In this document: positions 16,529-24,483 of the stretch, piece after piece
How the letters are laid out: every line of letters starts with the position of its first letter
Numbering within the stretch: position 1 is the first letter of the stretch
From: Bacteroidaceae bacterium
GTDB lineage: Bacteria; Bacteroidota; Bacteroidia; Bacteroidales; Bacteroidaceae
Length of the DNA: 53,318 nt
NCBI GenBank assembly: GCA_017517925.1
Contig: JAFWXS010000053.1
Location: 1 to 53,318 of the forward strand
Direction: 5' to 3'
Translations under genes and position numbers: made by a program
Notes under the pieces: generated by a model
The model's input: only the letters and a program-made list of their open reading frames with translations
Databases searched by the model: none
What the model was told of the DNA's origin: nothing

Positions 16529-16792
16529 ATGGCAAACAAAAGAGATCTTAAGAAGGGTATCAACTATGTAGTAAGCGAGTTGTTCTTGGAGTGCATCGTA
16601 TTGAAGCAGATAAAAAAGGCTGATTCCACTAAGGTGGATGAGATCTTGGCCGACATCCTCTACTTGCAGAATGAGTTTTTGGCCCGTGCCGGTCATCCCG
16701 AACCCGGTTGCGTGAAGGCATACTACCGCAAGCTCAACGAGGACTTCGCCACTGAGGTAGAGAATATCTTCCGCCGCATGCAGGCGATGTAA
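16529..16792 (+). CDS. Small conserved protein of unknown function
   Basis: 87 aa, predicted mostly helical, charged and soluble (MANKRDLKKGINYVVSELF at the start; EVENIFRRMQAM at the end). It has one conserved-looking Cys in FLECIVLK and another in PEPGCVKAYY. I do not recognise the family beyond recalling similar short proteins in Bacteroidales. It has its own promoter and a very strong terminator 20 bp behind the stop, so it is monocistronic and likely well expressed. Confidence 0.8.
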   Translation: MANKRDLKKGINYVVSELFLECIVLKQIKKADSTKVDEILADILYLQNEFLARAGHPEPGCVKAYYRKLNEDFATEVENIFRRMQAM

Positions 16793-16812
16793 GGGGATAC
16801 CTTGTAATGAAT

Positions 16813-16850
16813 AAAGAAAAGAGACTGCCATGTAGCAGTCTCTTTTCTTT
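16813..16850. terminator. Bidirectional terminator, 16-bp perfect stem
   Basis: AAAGAAAAGAGACTGC (16813-16828) pairs perfectly with 16835-16850 around a 6-nt loop, with T-rich flanks on both strands. It sits between the convergent 87-aa gene and the DUF5103 gene. Confidence 0.9.
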
Positions 16851-16854
16851 TGTT

Positions 16855-18270
16855 TTACTCCTGTGCGAACTTCACCTGCTGTGCCGCCACCAGTCGGTCG
16901 TAGCGTCCTCCGAAGGGGCGGTGGTAGATGTAGACCTGATACTCGTTTTCGGCTTCGTAGAAATTGCCCTCGGCAGGCCCCGTCTGCCCCACTCCACTGC
17001 CATCGGGCACCCAGAGGTACATGAAGTCGTAGGCACCCTGCTTGAGCAGCACGGTGGCCTCGTAGGCTTGCGAGTCTTCATTGTAGGTTGCTTGATAGGC
17101 TGGAGTAAAGTCATTGTAGGTAAACTCTCCCGTCAGGTAGAAGTTGCCCCCCGTGCGGCGTGGCATGTCGAGCGTGAAGTGCACGAAAAGGTAATCGGCC
17201 TCGATGTCGGCATCCTCGGCCAGGTTGTAGCGGATGAGGTAACGGCCGTCGTGGTCGACATCGAAACTATAGTTGCGGCGCGGAGCATCGGGAAGGAGCG
17301 TGGCGTGATAGTAGGGTGCAAAATACTCCACTTTGTCTACCCCCTGCGTGGCGTAGTGCATATTGATGACCTCGAAACGGCGATACTCGTTGCCGGCAGG
17401 AAAGATGAGTGCACGATTATGGGTATATTCCGAGTGCCCGGGACTTACGTAGGTAGGCTTCACGAGTGCTACGGCATTGTCGGTGCGGTTGTTCTGATAC
17501 ACGTAGGACTTTATCTCCGTCGCGGGGTCCATCACCTCGCTGGGGGGATAGTTAAGGGTGAACTCCACCTGCTGGTGGCTCAAGTTGGTGTCAATGTCGG
17601 TATTGCTCGTCACCGCCACATTGAGCCCCATGCGCGGCTCTACGATGCGGAAGCAGGCAACGGCAACCAAGGGTTGGGTTGCTCTTGGCTCTTGGCTCTT
17701 GGCTCTTGGCTCTTGGCCATTAACCTTTAACCCTTTACCTTTAACCTGCAGCTCTGCTGCATCCTCTTCGTCATCGTTATCTCTGGAACCAACAGCCAAT
17801 GGCCAATGCCCAACAGCCTGCAGCTCCGCTGCATCTTCTTCTTCCAAATAAATCTCCACCCTATAGTTGCCCGAGGCCTTGAACTGGATGTTGTCGTTGG
17901 GAAGGTCGAGGCGGTAGTGGGTATAGAGCATCGTCGTGTTGAGCGAGTTCTCGTAGTCCTCGATGGGCTGGTCGTTGAAGCCATCCATATAGTCCACCTC
18001 GAAGAGGTCCGAGGGGGTCCAGTCGGCATTGCAATGGACGATCCTGTAGGTGAAGCGGTGGTAGTCGTGGGTGAAGTGGTCGAACGAGATGGTCACCCAG
18101 TCATCGGTCCCTAAGGTGATGACATCATCGTGCAGCCAGTCGTCATTGACTATCGTCTGCAGGGTATGTATCATCGGGTGATACACCTTGTTCGACTGGG
18201 CATACCCTACCCTTGTTGCGCCGAATAACAGGAACAATATACCTATATATATGTATAATAGTCGTTTCAC
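16855..18270 (-). CDS. DUF5103 protein, T9SS plug-like, with an in-frame repeat insertion
   Basis: 471 aa with a signal peptide (ending RVGYAQ). The conserved parts (YHPMIHTLQTIVNDDWLHDD; FTYRIVHCNADWTPSDLFEVDYMDGF; FPAGNEYRRFEVINMHYA) match the DUF5103 family, related to the Plug protein of the T9SS translocon. It is probably periplasmic, on the inner face of the outer membrane. Residues about 144-195 are foreign to the family: two copies of EEDAAELQ, each followed by low-complexity sequence (GHWPLAVGS; VKGKGLKVNGQEPRAKSQEP). At DNA level these are tandem words like those of the intergenic repeats, inserted without breaking the frame. It follows the lipoprotein and nitroreductase genes, probably in one operon. 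Confidence 0.85.
   Translation of the reverse strand: MKRLLYIYIGILFLLFGATRVGYAQSNKVYHPMIHTLQTIVNDDWLHDDVITLGTDDWVTISFDHFTHDYHRFTYRIVHCNADWTPSDLFEVDYMDGFNDQPIEDYENSLNTTMLYTHYRLDLPNDNIQFKASGNYRVEIYLEEEDAAELQAVGHWPLAVGSRDNDDEEDAAELQVKGKGLKVNGQEPRAKSQEPRATQPLVAVACFRIVEPRMGLNVAVTSNTDIDTNLSHQQVEFTLNYPPSEVMDPATEIKSYVYQNNRTDNAVALVKPTYVSPGHSEYTHNRALIFPAGNEYRRFEVINMHYATQGVDKVEYFAPYYHATLLPDAPRRNYSFDVDHDGRYLIRYNLAEDADIEADYLFVHFTLDMPRRTGGNFYLTGEFTYNDFTPAYQATYNEDSQAYEATVLLKQGAYDFMYLWVPDGSGVGQTGPAEGNFYEAENEYQVYIYHRPFGGRYDRLVAAQQVKFAQE
17683..17845 (-). repeat. Family S tandem-word repeat inside the DUF5103 coding sequence
   Basis: On the minus strand, words such as CCAAGAG repeated five times, GGTTAAAGGTAAAGG and GGCATTGGCCATTGG are inserted in frame. 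Both blocks are preceded by a copy of a 24-bp stretch containing GATGCAGCnGAGCTGCAG, so that stretch is duplicated. TAACGATGACGA between them matches words found between other genes. Confidence 0.75.
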
Positions 18271-18304
18271 ACCGCGAAGATAACAAATTGTGTATCTTGT
18301 CTGT

Positions 18305-18817
18305 TTACTTTACAGTCAACACACCATATACGGAGCTCTTGTCTTCGTAACCGTGGCTGCCCGAGCTGGTGGGGTAACCTCCATAGATGACACCACTCTC
18401 GGTAGATGCCGAGTAGTTGTATGTAGCCCTGAAGTAAATTTCGTATCGGCCGGCCGAGTCGGGGGCTTCGAAGGTCCACTTCGGAGGGAGGGCAGTCTCA
18501 TCGCAGGGAGCTATCTGCACGATAGTCTTAGGACCCAACTTGTCACTATTGGAGGTCCATTTATATGTAGCTTTGTAAATGTTGACTCCGGTATAGGCAG
18601 TAGGGAGGTATACGGTTACCGAATCTCCCGCGCGACACTCCTTCACGTTCCTTATATTGTTCTGGTTGCTGAAGGTCACCGTCTCGGGTTTGTCGAGGGT
18701 AAAGAGAAGCGGTTTCTTGTACTCGGGAGGATAGCTATAGACGGGGTCGGGAGCACATGAGTGCAGAGCGAGACCTACCACTACTAAAGCTGTCAGGAAA
18801 ATTGATTTATTGCGCAT
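18305..18817 (-). CDS. Lipoprotein of unknown function
   Basis: 170 aa. MRNKSIFLTALVVVGLALHSC is a lipoprotein signal with Cys21 as the acylation site. The mature part is beta-rich and polar, ending in a Gly/Ser/Tyr-rich stretch (GYPTSSGSHGYEDKSSVYG). I considered GldH, but the expected sequence features are absent, and I do not recognise the family. It lies 34 bp upstream of the DUF5103 gene and 24 bp downstream of the nitroreductase gene, so it may serve the same envelope system. Confidence 0.75.
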   Translation of the reverse strand: MRNKSIFLTALVVVGLALHSCAPDPVYSYPPEYKKPLLFTLDKPETVTFSNQNNIRNVKECRAGDSVTVYLPTAYTGVNIYKATYKWTSNSDKLGPKTIVQIAPCDETALPPKWTFEAPDSAGRYEIYFRATYNYSASTESGVIYGGYPTSSGSHGYEDKSSVYGVLTVK

Positions 18818-18841
18818 CGCAGTTAGAGTTTAGTCGTTAGA

Positions 18842-19354
18842 TTACAAGTTTACAAACACTTCGTCCATGGGCTTGCGGTTCTTCTCTCCGGGTTCGTTCA
18901 CCATGGGATAGCCTATGGGGATGAGCACTGCGGGCTCAAGGGGCTCAGCGATGTCGAAGAGCTCGCGGCAGAGGGTGACATCGAAATTGCATACCCAACA
19001 GGTGCCCAAGCCCTGCTCGGCAGCAGCGAGACAGAGGTGCTCGACGGCAATACTAATATCGATGTCGGCATGGTCCTTGGGCTCGGAGCGACGGCGCTTC
19101 CATGACTCCTCGTGATTGGAGCAGGCAATGATATACATGGGGGCTTCACCAAACCAGTCGCGGTGGTAGCACTGGCGTATCTTGGCGCAGTCCTCAGGCT
19201 TGGTCACTACGAAGAATTTCCAGGGCTGGAGGTTCACAGCTGATGGAGCCAGACGGGTACACTCCATCACATAATTCAACTTCTCGGGTTCGATAGCACG
19301 CTGGTCATATGAGCGCACCGAATAGCGGGCTTTTGATAATTCAAGAAAATTCAT
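18842..19354 (-). CDS. Nitroreductase-family flavoprotein
   Basis: 170 aa, a short member of the family. Typical N-terminal motif SKARYSVRSYDQRAIEPEKL, then APSAVNLQPWKFFVV (FMN-binding) and GLGTCWVCNFD (flavin/substrate loop). Such enzymes reduce nitro compounds or quinones with NAD(P)H and FMN; the true substrate is unknown. It lies between the ClC gene (170-bp gap holding a dispersed inverted repeat) and the lipoprotein gene. Confidence 0.9.
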   Translation of the reverse strand: MNFLELSKARYSVRSYDQRAIEPEKLNYVMECTRLAPSAVNLQPWKFFVVTKPEDCAKIRQCYHRDWFGEAPMYIIACSNHEESWKRRRSEPKDHADIDISIAVEHLCLAAAEQGLGTCWVCNFDVTLCRELFDIAEPLEPAVLIPIGYPMVNEPGEKNRKPMDEVFVNL

Positions 19355-19382
19355 ATTGTTTTAATTTCTATTTTTAGTTTCT

Positions 19383-19487
19383 GCGTCATCCTGAACGGAG
19401 TGAACCTTTAGGCTGAAGTCAAGGATCTCGCAAATTCTTTCGGCATAGTCCCTACGCGAGATTTTTCGCTACGCTCAAAACGACACG
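19383..19487. repeat. Dispersed inverted repeat, GTCATCCTGA type
   Basis: The left arm GTCATCCTGAACGGAGTGAA and the right arm (read in reverse complement GTGTCGTTTTGAGCGTAGCG) are similar, with inner GGATCTCGC/GCGAGAT pairing. A second, shorter member lies at 50698-50765. This pattern is common in Bacteroidota intergenic DNA, to my recollection. Confidence 0.65.
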
Positions 19488-19524
19488 GCTAATATCTTAG
19501 TTAAACTTTAACATCTATCACTCA

Positions 19525-21324
19525 TCATTCATCCGAGTAGTCGAGCATTATCTTGCGGTACTCGTTGAATATCTTCGAACGCGACACGAAACCGAGGTAA
19601 CGGCCGTCCTCATCCTCTACGGGAAGGTTCCAGGCCCGGGTTTCGTCAAACTTGCGCATCACCACATCCATAGCGTCATTGACCGAGATGCGGGCTACGG
19701 GGTCGCGCATGAACTTGTCCACCGTATAGCGGTGGTAGAGCTCACTGCGGAACATATAGTGGCGCACATCGTCGAGCTGCACGATACCCACCAAGCGGTT
19801 GTCCTTGTTGAGTACAGGGAAGAGGTTGCGGTGGCTCTCCGAGATGACCGTGATGAAGCGTCCCAGCTCCGTATCGGCCGTGGTAGGCTTGAAGTCCTTC
19901 TCGATTACATGTTCGGTGCGCATGAGCGTAAGGATGGACTGGTCTTTGTGGTGAGTCAGCAGCTCTCCCTTCTTGGCTAAGCGCATGGAGTAGATGCTGT
20001 GGCTCTGGAAGATACGGATGGTGAGGTACGAGAAGGCCGACGTAATCATCAGCGGAAGGAAGAGGTCGTAGCCGCCCGTAAGCTCGGCAATGAGGAAGAT
20101 GCCTGTGAGCGGAGCGTGCATCACGCCACTCATGAGACCAGCCATACCGAAGAGGGCGAAGTTGTTCTCAGGCAGATAGACCGAGCCGCCCATCGCATTG
20201 CTGAAGTGCGAGAAGATGAACCCTGTGACACAACCCAAGAAAAGACTGGGCGCGAAGATACCGCCACAGCCACCGCCGGCATTGGTTGCCGTTGTGGCAA
20301 ACACCTTGAAGAGCACCACGAGAGCTAAGTATATAAGCAACATACGCGAGTGACCATAGAAGAAGGAGTTGTCCATCGCTGCCCCCCACTCTGCCGAAGT
20401 GCTACCGTTGAGCAACAGCTCTATGGTGTCGTATCCCTCACCATAGAGCGAGGGGAAGAGGAAGATAAGCAAACTGAGGGTTATGCCACCGATGACAAAC
20501 TTCACATAGGGATTCTTGTAGCGGCGGAAGAAGTCTTCCAACTTGTTCATCGTCTCGGAGAAGTAGAGCGACACGAAGCCGCACGTAATACCCAGGAGTA
20601 TCACATAGGGGATGCGCTGCATGGTGAACGAGTTGGCCATGGTGAAGTGGAACATCGATTCCGTACCCGTAGCAATATATGATACCGTGGCAGCCGTGAT
20701 ACTCGATATCAGCAAGGGCATGAGCGACGACATGGTGAGGTCGATGAGCAACACCTCGATGGTGAACACCAGTCCGGCGATAGGTGCCTTGAAGATACCT
20801 GCCACAGCACCGGCTGCGCCACAGCCCACGAGGAGCATCATCGTGCGCCCATCCACACGGAACAACTTGCCCAGATTGGAACCTATGGCCGAACCCGTCA
20901 ACACGATAGGCGCCTCGGCACCCACCGAACCACCGAAACCGATGGTGATGGAGCTGGCCACAACCGATGAGTACATGTTATGGGGACGTATACGCGCCTG
21001 CTTGCGTGAGATGGCATAGAGAATCTTGGTGACACCATGCCCTATGTCGTCGCGCACGATGTAGCGGATGAAAAGTCCGGCAAGGAAGATACCCACCACC
21101 GGATACAGCAGGTATAGATAGTTGGCCTCGTTGATGTGGAAATTTTCCGTGAGGAAGTGCTGAATGAAGTGGATGAGCGTCTTCAATACGAGTGCCGCAA
21201 AGGCCGAGCATAGGCCTACAAGCACAGCAAGCACCAACGTAAAGTTCTTGGCGCTGATATGCCGCTCGCGCCACTGGGTGAAGCGAACAAGCCATGAGGT
21301 ATTTTGACTTTGCGTATATTCCAT
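19525..21324 (-). CDS. ClC-family chloride channel or H+/Cl- antiporter with CBS domains
   Basis: 599 aa with about ten membrane segments. Selectivity regions are visible: DDIGHGVTKILYA (place of GSGIP), GGSVGAEAPIV with the gating Glu, and GGIFAPSLFLG (GGxFxP). The C-terminus has two CBS domains (RTEHVIEKDFKPTTADTEL and MRDPVARISVNDAMDVV), which usually sense nucleotides or ionic state. The start at 21322-21324 (MEYTQSQNTSW) is chosen because the promoter at 21347-21378 lies just upstream; the longer frame to 21540 overlaps the pyrB promoter. It is divergent from pyrB. Confidence 0.92.
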   Translation of the reverse strand: MEYTQSQNTSWLVRFTQWRERHISAKNFTLVLAVLVGLCSAFAALVLKTLIHFIQHFLTENFHINEANYLYLLYPVVGIFLAGLFIRYIVRDDIGHGVTKILYAISRKQARIRPHNMYSSVVASSITIGFGGSVGAEAPIVLTGSAIGSNLGKLFRVDGRTMMLLVGCGAAGAVAGIFKAPIAGLVFTIEVLLIDLTMSSLMPLLISSITAATVSYIATGTESMFHFTMANSFTMQRIPYVILLGITCGFVSLYFSETMNKLEDFFRRYKNPYVKFVIGGITLSLLIFLFPSLYGEGYDTIELLLNGSTSAEWGAAMDNSFFYGHSRMLLIYLALVVLFKVFATTATNAGGGCGGIFAPSLFLGCVTGFIFSHFSNAMGGSVYLPENNFALFGMAGLMSGVMHAPLTGIFLIAELTGGYDLFLPLMITSAFSYLTIRIFQSHSIYSMRLAKKGELLTHHKDQSILTLMRTEHVIEKDFKPTTADTELGRFITVISESHRNLFPVLNKDNRLVGIVQLDDVRHYMFRSELYHRYTVDKFMRDPVARISVNDAMDVVMRKFDETRAWNLPVEDEDGRYLGFVSRSKIFNEYRKIMLDYSDE

Positions 21325-21346
21325 ATTACATACAAGCAATAAAACG

Positions 21347-21378
21347 CAAATGTAACGCAAATAATCCTTATTGCCAAA
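21347..21378 (-). promoter_or_regulatory. Promoter of the ClC gene
   Basis: TTTG (21375-21378), 20 bp, TACATTTG (21347-21354) on the minus strand. It predicts a short leader of about 15-20 nt and fixes the start at 21324. Confidence 0.75.
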
Positions 21379-21435
21379 CATTACTCCGTTTTTAATATTT
21401 CGCGGTGGAGTTATCCCAAAAAAGCAGAAATAGAT

Positions 21436-21466
21436 TTGCTTTTTATTAGAGCTTTGAGTAATTTTG
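21436..21466 (+). promoter_or_regulatory. Promoter of pyrB-pyrI
   Basis: TTTG (21436-21439), 19 bp, TAATTTTG (21459-21466). Leader about 70 nt. It lies back to back with the ClC promoter. Confidence 0.75.
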
Positions 21467-21543
21467 CCGATAGTGTGAATAGTCACAGGCACGTCTTCCC
21501 AAAAGAAACAGACAAGAGCATATAACAACTTAAACGACATATC

Positions 21544-22458
21544 ATGACTAAAAGCTTCGTAACCATTGCCGATCTGAGCAAAGAGAAAATCATGAGCCTG
21601 CTCGAAGCAGCGGCCCGATTTGAAGCCAACCCCAACCGCAAGACACTGGATGGAAAGGTTATTGCCACCCTATTTTTCGAACCCTCAACACGTACCCGAC
21701 TAAGTTTCGAGACAGCTGTAAACCGCCTTGGTGGCCGCGTCATCGGATTCAGTGATGCCGCCACATCGAGCTCGTCGAAGGGTGAAAGCCTCAAGGATAC
21801 CATCATGATGGTGAGCAACTATGCCGACCTCATCGTGATGCGCCACCACCTCGAAGGTGCCGCACGCTATGCCAGCGAGGTATCGCCTGTGCCCATCATC
21901 AATGCCGGTGACGGTGCCAACCAGCACCCCTCGCAGACGATGCTCGACCTATATTCCATATATAAGACACAGGGCACATTAGAGAACCTCAACATCTATC
22001 TCGTGGGTGACCTCAAATATGGCCGTACGGTACATTCACTCTTGATGGCCATGCGCCACTTCAACCCGCAGTTCCATTTCATCGCGCCCAAGGAACTCGC
22101 CATGCCCAACGAATACAAACTCTACTGCAAGGAGCATGGCATCAAGTATGTGGAGCACACAGACTTCACCGAGGAGACCATTGCCGATGCCGACATCCTC
22201 TATATGACCCGTGTGCAGCGCGAGCGCTTCACTGACCTCATGGAATATGAGCGTGTGAAGGACGTGTACATCCTCAAGGCCGACATGCTCAAGGGTACGC
22301 GCGACAACCTGCGCATCCTCCATCCGCTGCCCCGCGTGAACGAGATTGCCTACGATGTAGACGAAAGTCCCAAGGCATACTACTTCCAGCAAGCCAAGAA
22401 CGGACTCTACATACGCGAAGCACTCATCTGCGACTGCCTTAATATAATTGAAAGTTGA
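21544..22458 (+). CDS. pyrB: Aspartate carbamoyltransferase, catalytic subunit
   Basis: 304 aa. It joins carbamoyl phosphate and aspartate in pyrimidine synthesis. The carbamoyl-phosphate site [15 protein letters not shown] (about residues 46-60) is complete. [12 protein letters not shown], and [10 protein letters not shown] near the C-terminus, are also typical. The regulatory subunit gene pyrI follows 70 bp later, separated by an S-type hairpin repeat. Confidence 0.97.
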   Translation: MTKSFVTIADLSKEKIMSLLEAAARFEANPNRKTLDGKVIATLFFEPSTRTRLSFETAVNRLGGRVIGFSDAATSSSSKGESLKDTIMMVSNYADLIVMRHHLEGAARYASEVSPVPIINAGDGANQHPSQTMLDLYSIYKTQGTLENLNIYLVGDLKYGRTVHSLLMAMRHFNPQFHFIAPKELAMPNEYKLYCKEHGIKYVEHTDFTEETIADADILYMTRVQRERFTDLMEYERVKDVYILKADMLKGTRDNLRILHPLPRVNEIAYDVDESPKAYYFQQAKNGLYIREALICDCLNIIES

Positions 22459-22515
22459 AAGTTGAAAAATGAGAGTTAGCCTTCCGGCTGGATGTTTTCG
22501 TTTTCGTCATCGTTA
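22446..22515 (+). repeat. Family S hairpin repeat between pyrB and pyrI
   Basis: GAAAGTTGAAAGTTGAAAAA words overlap the last codons of pyrB, then comes the core GCCTTCCGGCTGGATG, then GTTTTCGTTTTCGTCATCG. The structure follows the family plan, though the flanking words are less complementary here. Confidence 0.6.
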
Positions 22516-22528
22516 AAAATCACCCATT

Positions 22529-22990
22529 ATGAACAACAATAAGACCTCACTGCTCGTAGCCGCCCTCGAGAACGGCACAGTAATAGACCACATCCCCTCA
22601 GAGCTCGTATTCACTATCGCCCAATTGCTCCAGCTTGAGAAACTCGGTTCAAGTGTCACCATCGGGTACAACCTCAACAGTAAGAAATTGGGCAAGAAGG
22701 GCATCATCAAAGTAGCCGACAAGTACTTCTCCGATGAAGAGATAAGCCGTCTCTCGGTAGTGGCCCCTAATGTAGTGCTCAACATCATCAAAGATTTCGA
22801 TGTGGTGGAAAAGAAAGAGGTAATCATCCCCGACGAACTGCACGGCATAGTGCGTTGCAGCAACCCCAAGTGCATCACCAACAACGAACCCATGACTACC
22901 TATTTCCACGTAGTGGACAAACAGGAAGGCACACTCAAATGCCACTATTGCGAGAAGGAGCAGAACAAAAGCAACGTGAAACTCGTTTGA
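22529..22990 (+). CDS. pyrI: Aspartate carbamoyltransferase, regulatory subunit
   Basis: 153 aa, the size of E. coli PyrI. The C-terminal zinc site is complete: Cys110, Cys115, Cys138 and Cys141 (VRCSNPKC and LKCHYCEKE). The N-terminal domain binds nucleotide effectors (ATP, CTP) in the known holoenzyme. With pyrB it should form the class B dodecamer and make the pathway allosterically controlled. Confidence 0.96.
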   Translation: MNNNKTSLLVAALENGTVIDHIPSELVFTIAQLLQLEKLGSSVTIGYNLNSKKLGKKGIIKVADKYFSDEEISRLSVVAPNVVLNIIKDFDVVEKKEVIIPDELHGIVRCSNPKCITNNEPMTTYFHVVDKQEGTLKCHYCEKEQNKSNVKLV

Positions 22991-23130
22991 AACAACGAAC
23001 GATAGACAACAGACAACTGGCTACAGCCACCATCCGGAAGCAGACCGTTGTCTGTTGTCCGTTGACAAATAAAAAAACAAAAGCCACCACCCGGAGGCAG
23101 ACCATTGTCTGTTGTCCGTTGTCTATAAAC
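22991..23130 (+). repeat. Family S double hairpin repeat between pyrI and the flavin reductase gene
   Basis: GATAGACAACAGACAACTGG is followed by the core CCACCATCCGGAAGCAGACC, complementary words GTTGTCTGTTGTCCGTTG, then a second core CCACCACCCGGAGGCAGACC and another word run. The two cores differ at only a few positions. Confidence 0.75.
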
Positions 23131-23139
23131 CATCCCCCC

Positions 23140-23721
23140 ATGAAAGTAAACTGGAAACCCGGCACGATGATTTATCCCCTACCCGCTGTGATGGTATCAT
23201 GCGGGGCAAGTGAGGAAGAATACAACATCATCACCGTCTCGTGGACTGGTACCATCTGTACCAATCCACCCATGTGCTACATTTCGGTGCGCCCAGAGCG
23301 CCACTCGGCAGCCATCATCAAGAAGCACATGGAGTTTGTCATCAACCTCACCGATGCCTCCACGGCCTTTGCCACCGACTGGTGTGGCGTGCGCTCGGGC
23401 CGTGACCACAACAAGTTTGAGGAAATGGGGCTCACCCCCGGCAAAGCAACCATCGTGCAGGCTCCCATCATTGAGGAGGCCCCTTTGAGCATCGAGTGCC
23501 ACGTGAAGGAAATTATTCCCCTCGGCACCCACGAGATGTACATTGCCGAAGTGGTGAACGTGATTGCCGAAGACAAATATATAGACAAAGAGACCGACAA
23601 GTTTGAACTCGCAGACTGTGATCCTTTGGTATACCTCCACGGCGGCTACTACCACTTGGGCGAGAAGATAGGCAAGTTCGGATGGTCAGTAGAGAAGAAA
23701 GACAAGAAAAGGAAGAAATAA
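23140..23721 (+). CDS. Flavin reductase-like (FMN-binding split barrel) protein
   Basis: 193 aa. The sequence MVSCGASEEEYNIITVSWTG, then CYISVRPERHSAAIIKKHMEFVINL and DWCGVRSGRDHNKFEEMGL, matches the flavoredoxin/flavin-reductase-like family that binds FMN. Substrate unknown. The start at 23140 (MKVNWKPGTMIYPLP) matches the usual family N-terminus; a longer frame reaches back into pyrI and the repeat and is rejected. The C-terminus is Lys-rich (EKKDKKRKK). Confidence 0.88.
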   Translation: MKVNWKPGTMIYPLPAVMVSCGASEEEYNIITVSWTGTICTNPPMCYISVRPERHSAAIIKKHMEFVINLTDASTAFATDWCGVRSGRDHNKFEEMGLTPGKATIVQAPIIEEAPLSIECHVKEIIPLGTHEMYIAEVVNVIAEDKYIDKETDKFELADCDPLVYLHGGYYHLGEKIGKFGWSVEKKDKKRKK

Positions 23722-23741
23722 CCCCAACTCCCCACACTCTT

Positions 23742-24446
23742 ATGATACGCCGGGCAGTTATCATCCTCAGTTTATGTATCTACTGCGCATTCACATTTGC
23801 CCAGCAAGGAAGAGATGCGCTCATCAACTACGGTGTGAAGGGAGGATTCAGCAGCACCATCTACGAGGTACACGATCTTACCGTAGCCGGACAGCCCATC
23901 AACAACTACATGGCCAAGTCCGAAATCAGTTCGTTCTATACCGCCTTTGCCCGCGTCAACATCAAGCGTCACTATCTGCAAACAGAGGTCAGCTACAACA
24001 TCAGCAACTACTCCATCGACTTCAGCAGCGACCAGTGGAACACCTCAGCACAACCGCAAAACCAATCCACTATCAGCACCAAAATCATCGGTCTCGAAGT
24101 TCCCTTGTACTACGGCTACCACATCCTCAAAGAGGGTCCCTATGGGCTGTCGCTCTACATAGGACCCAAAGCCAAGTTCATCCTTACCGACTACAGTAGC
24201 CACACATTCAACAATTTTCCCTACACCCATATCGAAGAGCACATACATCCCATCAACTTCAGTCTTATGATAGGCTTGGGCATCAACATCTCTCGTGTAT
24301 TCTTCGACTTCTCCTTCGAGTATGGCCTGCACAACATATCCAATGGTTTCACCACCATCGATATCGAAGAGAATACAAGCCCCGACAATCTTATTTTCAA
24401 TCGCCGCAAGAACGTCTTCAGCTTCTCCATCGGCTTTATGTTCTAA
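23742..24446 (+). CDS. Outer-membrane beta-barrel protein (PorT-like family)
   Basis: 234 aa with signal peptide MIRRAVIILSLCIYCAFTFAQ. The mature chain has alternating hydrophobic strands (YGVKGGFSSTIYEV, RHYLQTEVSYNISNYSI, GLSLYIGPKAKFILTD, SLMIGLGINISRVFFDFSFEY) and ends in Phe (FSFSIGFMF), as expected for a barrel inserted by BamA. The start is placed at the signal peptide, 20 bp after the flavin reductase stop. Function unknown; one of two such barrels in the window. Confidence 0.85.
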   Translation: MIRRAVIILSLCIYCAFTFAQQGRDALINYGVKGGFSSTIYEVHDLTVAGQPINNYMAKSEISSFYTAFARVNIKRHYLQTEVSYNISNYSIDFSSDQWNTSAQPQNQSTISTKIIGLEVPLYYGYHILKEGPYGLSLYIGPKAKFILTDYSSHTFNNFPYTHIEEHIHPINFSLMIGLGINISRVFFDFSFEYGLHNISNGFTTIDIEENTSPDNLIFNRRKNVFSFSIGFMF

Positions 24447-24483
24447 ATAATACAATCATCAGCACTTTAACACGCAAGCAAAT

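Noticed and set aside
16508-16831. 107-codon minus-strand frame across the 87-aa gene
   Set aside because: It is antisense to a gene with its own promoter and terminator and has no signal of coding.
18305-18817. Gliding-motility lipoprotein GldH
   Set aside because: Size and lipoprotein signal fit, but I see no GldH-specific sequence.
21325-21540. Longer N-terminus for the ClC protein
   Set aside because: It would run through the ClC promoter and the divergent pyrB promoter; the added residues do not resemble ClC proteins.
22855-23139. Longer N-terminus for the flavin reductase-like protein
   Set aside because: The extension overlaps pyrI and a double hairpin repeat, and the family begins at about the chosen start.
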